A stretch of DNA of 64,000 bases from Ralstonia sp. NFACC01. Lineage in GTDB: Bacteria; Pseudomonadota; Gammaproteobacteria; Burkholderiales; Burkholderiaceae. The position numbers and the translations under genes were made by a program. The stretch covers positions 95,838 through 159,837 of the forward strand of contig NZ_FOWV01000010.1 of assembly GCF_900115545.1 (NCBI RefSeq). The letters are read 5' to 3'. Positions 59,148 through 64,000 of this stretch are shown in pieces. The notes beneath the pieces were generated by a model. The model was not told the origin of the DNA. It worked only from the letters and a program-made list of their open reading frames with translations, and made no database searches. Position 1 is the stretch's first letter; every line of letters begins with the position of its first letter.

Positions 59148-59596
59148 GGGATCTCCGAATCATCGCAAGTGCGCGCGACGGACTTAAGGCGATAAGGCAC
59201 GCCTGACACTTGAGGTGTTCAGCGACTGGTGACGGGATTTGGCGGTTGGCCGCTACCAACCTCTGGCTGACGGTACTGCGCGCGCCACCCGCACATGGAC
59301 CCATGGAGTCCATGCTACGGACGGGGGAGTACCCGACCAAACTTGCCTTCTGCAGTCGGTTCAGAAGACAAACATCAGCGGACTGCGAACTGCTTAGTGT
59401 GCCACTGATGTTTGGCCTCTGCTGGCCTTGTCGAGGCCGGCTACCGGAAAACCCGGCAAAGAGACTTCAACGATACTTACAGCGTGATTGCGGGATCGCC
59501 CAACAATCGGTCCTACAAGCGCAAAAAGGCTGGCGCCGGGAAATCTCCCTTTGCCAGCCTCTATCGCGTACCGAGTACGGCACGCGAGACCTGCAC
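59148..59596 (-). other. rplL-rpoB spacer with attenuator and processing hairpin
   Basis: This 449-nt spacer has no gene. On the minus strand, a terminator-like hairpin comes first (59523-59560), then a long stem (59369-59414, CAAACATCAG/CTGATGTTTG extended by three pairs, inner ACT/AGT), then a small hairpin near 59290-59315 (CATGGAC/GTCCATG). In E. coli this spacer holds an attenuator and an RNase III site that set the ratio of ribosomal proteins to polymerase. The same order seen here suggests the same use. Confidence 0.6.
59523..59560 (-). terminator. Attenuator-like terminator between rplL and rpoB
   Basis: On the minus strand AGGCTGGC/GCCAGCCT with an inner GGGA/TCCC is followed by T5. 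It lies about 40 nt after the rplL stop. Because rpoB and rpoC lie downstream and show no obvious strong promoter of their own, it probably terminates only part of the transcripts. Confidence 0.75.
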
Positions 59597-59971
59597 TTAC
59601 TTGGCTTCGGCTTCCGCGCCGGCTTCCACCAGCTTCTTCACCAGCTCGTCGGCAGTCTTCTTGTCGACGCCTTCCTTCACGGGCTTCGGTGCGCCATCGA
59701 CCAGGTCCTTGGCTTCCTTCAGGCCCAGACCGGTGATTTCACGCACGGCCTTGATGACGCCAACCTTGTTCGCGCCGGCGCTCTTCAGCGTCACGGTGAA
59801 TTCGGTTTGCTCTTCAGCAGCAGCAGCGCCACCAGCAGCAGCCGGACCGGCCACGGCCACGGCAGCAGCCGACACGCCAAACTTCTCTTCGAACGCCTTG
59901 ACCAGGTCGTTCAGTTCCATCACGGACATCGCGCCAACGGCTTCCAGGATGTCGTCTTTGGTGATTGCCAT
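59597..59971 (-). CDS. rplL: 50S ribosomal protein L7/L12
   Basis: L7/L12 (124 residues) forms the mobile stalk that recruits translation factors. The N-terminal dimerisation helices ([20 protein letters not shown]) are followed by an Ala/Gly-rich hinge (about 38-55) and the factor-binding domain ([21 protein letters not shown]). Confidence 0.98.
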   Translation of the reverse strand: MAITKDDILEAVGAMSVMELNDLVKAFEEKFGVSAAAVAVAGPAAAGGAAAAEEQTEFTVTLKSAGANKVGVIKAVREITGLGLKEAKDLVDGAPKPVKEGVDKKTADELVKKLVEAGAEAEAK

Positions 59972-60034
59972 TTGAATAACTCCAGAATGTGATTCGGTAT
60001 CGATCGTGCGATCTGTACGTGGTGCAGCAGCCTA

Positions 60035-60541
60035 TTAGGCCGCTGCAGCCTCGCCTTCGCCTTGCTTGGCAGCCAGGGCACCCAGGGCGCGGGCAAAGCC
60101 CGACACCGGAGCCTGCATGACGAACAGCAGCTTGCTGAGCAGTTCTTCGCGGCTCGGAATCGTTGCCAGCGCCTTCACGGCGTCGACGTCGAGAACCTTG
60201 CCATCGTACGAACCGGCGCGCAGCACCAGCTTGTCATTACCCTTGGCGAAATCGTTCAGCACCTTGGCCGGGGCCACTGCGTCTTCGGAAATACCGTAGA
60301 TCAGCGGGCCAGTCAGTTGCTCGGCGAGTTCGGCAAACGGCGTGCCTTCAACAGCGCGGCGTGCCAGCGTGTTCTTCAGAACGCGCAGGTAGACGCCTTG
60401 CTGGCGCGCTTGCGCGCGCAGCTTGGTCAGATCGCCAACCGTGATACCGCGATATTCAGCGACGACGATGGTCGAGGCCTTGGCGACTTGCGCCGTTACC
60501 TCGGCCACGACGGCCTTCTTATCTTCGAGATTGAGTGCCAC
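60035..60541 (-). CDS. rplJ: 50S ribosomal protein L10
   Basis: L10 (168 residues) is the stalk base that binds L7/L12 dimers through its C-terminal helix. In many bacteria it also represses its own operon by binding the leader RNA. Motifs: [21 protein letters not shown] start ([15 protein letters not shown]), [19 protein letters not shown] and [14 protein letters not shown] candidate L10-binding leader lies just upstream. Confidence 0.98.
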   Translation of the reverse strand: MALNLEDKKAVVAEVTAQVAKASTIVVAEYRGITVGDLTKLRAQARQQGVYLRVLKNTLARRAVEGTPFAELAEQLTGPLIYGISEDAVAPAKVLNDFAKGNDKLVLRAGSYDGKVLDVDAVKALATIPSREELLSKLLFVMQAPVSGFARALGALAAKQGEGEAAAA

Positions 60542-60918
60542 GGTTAAGCTCCAAAACGACTTCGGTTTCCGCAGTCACTACGGTCACCTCGGTCAGTCCA
60601 AAAGTACGGCGTCCGATTGGCACAAATCACTTCGGCAATACCAAAGTCACTCATTCCCTTCGGGGGCGCCATCTGCGTTGGCTAAGCACCGCCCCCGTTC
60701 CCGGAGGGATCCACTGATTAAGGTGTTGGCCCCGAGGAGCCCTTCACCGCCAACGGTCTTTGATAACCAGCGGCGTTGGCCTGCTTGCGCAAACGTCTAC
60801 CACTGCCCAAAGTCTTGTCCCTCAAACTTCAAGGGCTCGCGCAGCCGGGGCCGCGCGAGAGAAAACTACTAACACCAGGATGGTTATCGGGCCGCCCGGT
60901 GCGAATGATCGGAAGCGA
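60542..60918 (-). other. rplA-rplJ spacer
   Basis: This 377-nt spacer has no protein gene. In transcription order it contains a CTCGCGC/GCGCGAG hairpin (about 60835-60865) and then the L10-leader-like element (60712-60780). A long-range CGGGGGCG/CGCCCCCG hairpin (60661-60697) comes next, followed by the rplJ ribosome-binding region. No clear sigma-70 promoter was found in it. Confidence 0.55.
60712..60780 (-). promoter_or_regulatory. L10-leader-like autoregulatory RNA
   Basis: On the minus strand AAAGACCGTTGGCGG is followed by GGGCTCCTCGG, GGCCAACACC and CTTAATC. GTTGGC pairs with GCCAAC, and the CTTAAT junction and AGAC-like bulge resemble known L10 leader RNAs that bind the L10(L12)4 complex. 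It lies about 170 nt upstream of rplJ. Identification is by resemblance and position only. Confidence 0.5.
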
Positions 60919-61614
60919 TCAGGCAGCCAGGGTCGCCTGGTCAACGCGCACGCCCACGCCCATCGTCGACGAGACGGCGACCTTGCGCAGGTACACGCCC
61001 TTGCTCGATGCCGGCTTGGCCTTGGTGAGTGCATCCAGCAGTGCAGCCAGGTTGCTCTTCAGTGCGGCCGGCTCGAACGAGCGGCGACCGATGGTGGCGT
61101 GGATAATACCGGCCTTGTCGACACGGAATTGCACCTGACCAGCCTTGGCGTTCTTCACGGCCGTAGCAACGTCCGGCGTCACGGTGCCAACCTTCGGGTT
61201 CGGCATCAGGCCGCGCGGGCCCAGAATCTGACCCAGCGTACCGACCACGCGCATCGTGTCCGGCGAAGCGATCACGACGTCGAAGTCCATCTTGCCAGCC
61301 TTGATCTGCTCGGCGAGATCCTCCATGCCGACGATCTCAGCGCCAGCAGCCTTGGCTTGCTCGGCCTTGTCGCCTTGGGCGAACACGGCCACGCGCACCG
61401 ACTTGCCGGTACCAGCAGGCAGCACCACCGAGCCACGGACGACTTGGTCCGACTTCTTTGCATCGATGCCCAGTTGCACAGCCACGTCGATGGACTCATC
61501 GAACTTGGCGCTGGCGCATTCCTTGACGAGGCTCAGCGCTTCGTCGATCGGGTAGAACTTGGTACGTTCGACCTTGGCCTTGTTCGCGGCCGCACGCTTC
61601 GAAATCTTTGCCAT
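60919..61614 (-). CDS. rplA: 50S ribosomal protein L1
   Basis: L1 (231 residues) forms the L1 stalk that releases E-site tRNA. In E. coli it represses the rplKA unit. Motifs: [37 protein letters not shown] [15 protein letters not shown], and [13 protein letters not shown]. It follows rplK by 2 nt. Confidence 0.98.
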   Translation of the reverse strand: MAKISKRAAANKAKVERTKFYPIDEALSLVKECASAKFDESIDVAVQLGIDAKKSDQVVRGSVVLPAGTGKSVRVAVFAQGDKAEQAKAAGAEIVGMEDLAEQIKAGKMDFDVVIASPDTMRVVGTLGQILGPRGLMPNPKVGTVTPDVATAVKNAKAGQVQFRVDKAGIIHATIGRRSFEPAALKSNLAALLDALTKAKPASSKGVYLRKVAVSSTMGVGVRVDQATLAA

Positions 61615-61616
61615 GA

Positions 61617-62048
61617 TTACAGGCCCTCCACCGTGATACCCATCGAACGGGCGCTACCGGCGATCGTACGCACGGCGGCGTCCAGATCAGCTGCAGTAAG
61701 GTCAGCGTTCTTCGCCTTGGCGATTTCTTCTGCCTGAGCGCGGGTGATCTTGCCGACCTTGTCGGTATGCGGCTTGGCGGAACCCTTCTGAATACCGGCA
61801 GCCTTCTTGATGAGCACGGTCGCCGGCGGCGACTTCATCACGAAGGTGAAGCTCTTGTCGGCGAAGGCGGTGATCACCACCGGCACCGGCAGGCCCGGTT
61901 CCATACCTTGAGTCTGCGCGTTGAACGCCTTGCAGAACTCCATGATGTTCAGACCACGCTGACCCAGGGCCGGGCCGACGGGCGGGGACGGATTTGCTTT
62001 ACCAGCCGGAATTTGCAGCTTGATAAAGCCAATAATTTTCTTGGCCAT
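61617..62048 (-). CDS. rplK: 50S ribosomal protein L11
   Basis: L11 (143 residues) binds the GTPase-associated region of 23S rRNA and is needed for RelA-dependent stringent control. The proline-rich N-terminus ([20 protein letters not shown]) is the thiopeptide-binding region. The C-terminal RNA-binding domain includes [19 protein letters not shown]. It lies 175 nt after nusG. Confidence 0.98.
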   Translation of the reverse strand: MAKKIIGFIKLQIPAGKANPSPPVGPALGQRGLNIMEFCKAFNAQTQGMEPGLPVPVVITAFADKSFTFVMKSPPATVLIKKAAGIQKGSAKPHTDKVGKITRAQAEEIAKAKNADLTAADLDAAVRTIAGSARSMGITVEGL

Positions 62049-62223
62049 CTTGACTCCAATCCGGATTGCCTAGCTTAAACGACCACGGCAATCCTGTTGA
62101 GTGGTAACGCATCGGCGCAGAGCCGACGCTCCTCTGTGGCGCGGGCGGCTTCGCCACCGTTGCCCGCCAAGTCCAGTGGACCGGGCGAATGGCGCGGCGG
62201 CTTGCGCCACCACACCGATTTTT

Positions 62224-62808
62224 TTAAACCTTTTCGACCTGACCGAACTCAAGCTCGACCGGCGTCGCCCGCCCGAAGATCGTCACGGAAACGCGCAGGC
62301 GCGATTTCTCGTAGTTCACTTCCTCGACGTTGCCGTTGAAGTCGGTAAACGGGCCTTCCTTCACGCGCACCATTTCACCCACTTCGAACAGCGTCTTGGG
62401 ACGCGGTTTTTCGACCCCTTCCTGAATCTGGGCCATGATCTTGTCGACTTCGCTCTTGGAAATCGGCGAGGGGCGATTGCCCGTACCACCGATAAAACCG
62501 GTCACCTTGGAAGTGTTCTTCACCAAGTGCCAGGTCTCGTCAGTCATTTCCATTTCGACAAAGACGTAGCCGGGAAACAGGCGGCGCTCAGTCACGGTCT
62601 TGCGACCGCTCTTGCTCTCCATCACCTCTTCCGACGGCACCAGAATCTGACCGAACAGATGTTGCAGGCCTTCGCGCTCAATGCGCTCCTGCAGCGCGCG
62701 TTGCACGCTTTTTTCCATGCCCGAATAGGCATGCACGACATACCAGCGCTTCTTCGAGGCCGGTGCGGACGAATCCGTGGACGTGTCGTTCACTACGTTA
62801 TCCGTCAT
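62224..62808 (-). CDS. nusG: Transcription termination/antitermination factor NusG
   Basis: NusG (194 residues) links RNA polymerase to Rho or to the ribosome via S10. The NGN domain ([20 protein letters not shown]) is followed by a KOW domain ([26 protein letters not shown]). An N-terminal Asp/Ser/Thr-rich extension of about 18 residues is typical of Burkholderiales. It lies 12 nt after secE. Confidence 0.98.
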   Translation of the reverse strand: MTDNVVNDTSTDSSAPASKKRWYVVHAYSGMEKSVQRALQERIEREGLQHLFGQILVPSEEVMESKSGRKTVTERRLFPGYVFVEMEMTDETWHLVKNTSKVTGFIGGTGNRPSPISKSEVDKIMAQIQEGVEKPRPKTLFEVGEMVRVKEGPFTDFNGNVEEVNYEKSRLRVSVTIFGRATPVELEFGQVEKV

Positions 62809-62820
62809 GGCTTCACCCGA

Positions 62821-63201
62821 TTATTTCCAGCCCAGCACGAGCGAGAAGATCACCCACTCGATGAGCTTGTCCGCAGACCACAGGAACAAGGCCATGATCA
62901 CCACGAACGCGAACACCAGACCGGTCATCTGCCCGGCTTCCTTGCGCGTCGGCCACACCACCTTTCGAACTTCGCGGTACGACTCGCGCGCGAACTCGAT
63001 GAAGCCTTGCCCTGGGGCGGACACCAGCGCAACGCCTGCGCTAAGCACCAGCCCGCCGATCAGCGAGGCTGCTCGGACATAGCTTGGCTGTTGCGCCAGC
63101 AAATAAAAACCGATCACCCCAGCAACCAGCAGCAGGAACGCCAAGACCAGCAGCCATTTGCCGCTGGCGGTGTTGACGGTTTCGACGTTCGGATTGGCCA
63201 T
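62821..63201 (-). CDS. secE: Preprotein translocase subunit SecE
   Basis: SecE (126 residues) clamps SecY in the inner membrane. Three hydrophobic segments are seen (WLLVLAFLLLVAGVIGFYLL, AASLIGGLVLSAGVALV, LVFAFVVIMALFLWS), like E. coli SecE. The conserved amphipathic ESYREVRKVVWPTRKEA precedes the last one. ATG at 63201 (MANPNVETVN) is preferred to a TTG three codons upstream. Confidence 0.97.
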   Translation of the reverse strand: MANPNVETVNTASGKWLLVLAFLLLVAGVIGFYLLAQQPSYVRAASLIGGLVLSAGVALVSAPGQGFIEFARESYREVRKVVWPTRKEAGQMTGLVFAFVVIMALFLWSADKLIEWVIFSLVLGWK

Positions 63202-63260
63202 GTTTCCCAAACGAGACTAAGCCGCGTGGCGCGTTTTCCTGCGCGACGCGGCTGATGAAT

Positions 63261-63336
63261 TGGCAGGGGCAGAGGGAATCGAACCCCCAACCTTCGGTTT
63301 TGGAGACCGACGCTCTGCCAGTTGAGCTATACCCCT
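63261..63336 (-). tRNA. trnW: tRNA-Trp (CCA anticodon)
   Basis: This 76-nt cloverleaf on the minus strand starts AGGGGTATAGCTCAACTGG and ends CCCCTGCCA with encoded CCA. The 7-bp acceptor stem has one G·U pair, the anticodon loop CTCCAAAA gives CCA, and the T loop GGTTCGATTC is standard. It lies between tufB and secE, the usual betaproteobacterial order. Confidence 0.97.
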
Positions 63337-63425
63337 AAAACAGCTTTGGGGTTGCCATTCCGGTCAACCCCACTCTGGCATCTCACGTGCGGCCGGTTGG
63401 CAGCCGCACGGAAGAGTTACAGCAC

Positions 63426-64000
63426 TTACTCGATGATCTTAGCGACGACGCCGGCGCCGACGGTACGACCGCCTTCACGGATTGCGAAGCGCAGACCTTC
63501 TTCCATGGCGATCGGGGCGATCAGCTTGACAGTGATCGACACGTTGTCGCCCGGCATAACCATTTCCTTGTCGGCCGGCAACTCGATCGAGCCAGTCACG
63601 TCCGTCGTACGGAAGTAGAACTGTGGACGGTAGTTGTTGAAGAATGGCGTGTGACGGCCGCCTTCGTCCTTCGACAGGATGTAGACCTCGCCCGTGAAGT
63701 GCGTGTGCGGCTTGATCGAACCCGGCTTGCACAGCACTTGGCCGCGCTCGACGTCTTCGCGCTTCGTGCCACGCAGCAGGATACCGACGTTATCGCCTGC
63801 CTGACCTTGGTCCAGCAGCTTGCGGAACATTTCCACGCCCGTGCAGGTGGTCTTCTGCGTGGCCTTGATGCCGACGATTTCCAGTTCTTCGCCAACCTTG
63901 ACGACGCCGCGCTCGATACGGCCGGTCACCACGGTGCCGCGACCCGAGATCGAGAACACGTCTTCCACCGGCATCAGGAACGTGCCGTCAACAGCGCGCT
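63426..64000 (-). CDS. tufB: Elongation factor Tu, second copy (partial)
   Basis: This is the C-terminal ~190 residues of EF-Tu (end of domain 1, domains 2 and 3); the start is beyond the right edge. The sequence here ([28 protein letters not shown], ending KIIE) is the common form of the family, while the copy at 29916 is the odd one. Much of the DNA outside the variable blocks is near-identical between the copies, suggesting partial gene conversion. Two hairpins (GTGCGGC/GCCGCAC, GGGGTTG/CAACCCC) lie between this gene and tRNA-Trp. Confidence 0.97.
   Translation of the reverse strand, partial: RAVDGTFLMPVEDVFSISGRGTVVTGRIERGVVKVGEELEIVGIKATQKTTCTGVEMFRKLLDQGQAGDNVGILLRGTKREDVERGQVLCKPGSIKPHTHFTGEVYILSKDEGGRHTPFFNNYRPQFYFRTTDVTGSIELPADKEMVMPGDNVSITVKLIAPIAMEEGLRFAIREGGRTVGAGVVAKIIE

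Overview
The window is a 64-kb piece of housekeeping chromosome from a high-GC betaproteobacterium. Gene order and protein sequences point to Ralstonia or a close relative in the Burkholderiaceae; this is read from memory of the families, not from a database search. No mobile element, rRNA operon or CRISPR array was seen. Almost everything from about 2.5 kb to the right end is on the minus strand.

Layout. (1) 1-2.5 kb: the 3' end of a penicillin-binding protein 1A gene, cyaY, a small LptM-type lipoprotein gene and lysA. (2) 2.5-6.2 kb: a probable redox-stress unit on the minus strand, made of a secreted lipoprotein, an ECF sigma factor, its membrane anti-sigma factor and the periplasmic methionine sulfoxide reductase pair msrP-msrQ. 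(3) 6.3-10.4 kb: System II cytochrome c maturation (ccsA-type and resB) plus a diheme cytochrome c4. (4) 10.7-14.7 kb: engB and hemB on the plus strand, then dsbD and cutA on the minus strand. A candidate structured antisense RNA lies between engB and hemB. (5) 14.8-34.5 kb: the large ribosomal cluster. Read in the direction of transcription it is rpsL-rpsG-fusA-tuf-rpsJ, a terminator, then rplC through rpsQ, then rplN through rplQ including secY, infA and rpoA. Three strong sigma-70-type promoters are visible, before rpsL, rplC and rplN. (6) 34.8-39.7 kb: a divergent MFS transporter/LysR pair, recQ and a small methyltransferase. (7) 39.7-50.4 kb: a six-gene envelope operon built around a bacterial alpha-2-macroglobulin (the yfaATSQP type of E. 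coli, related to the mag operon of Pseudomonas aeruginosa). (8) 50.6-64 kb: tufB, tRNA-Trp, secE, nusG, rplKAJL and rpoBC.

The most interesting part is the alpha-2-macroglobulin operon. The DUF2300 protein reads as a penicillin-binding-protein-like domain, a SpoIID-like domain and a C-terminal HEYLH zinc-protease-like motif in one chain. The DUF1175 protein has an NlpC/P60-like Cys/His pair. The macroglobulin keeps a thioester motif (CAEQ). Together they suggest a periplasmic protease trap coupled to peptidoglycan remodelling. Other notable points are two tuf genes that encode clearly different EF-Tu proteins, the sigma/anti-sigma/msrPQ arrangement, and several leader and intercistronic RNA structures in the ribosomal and RNA polymerase operons.
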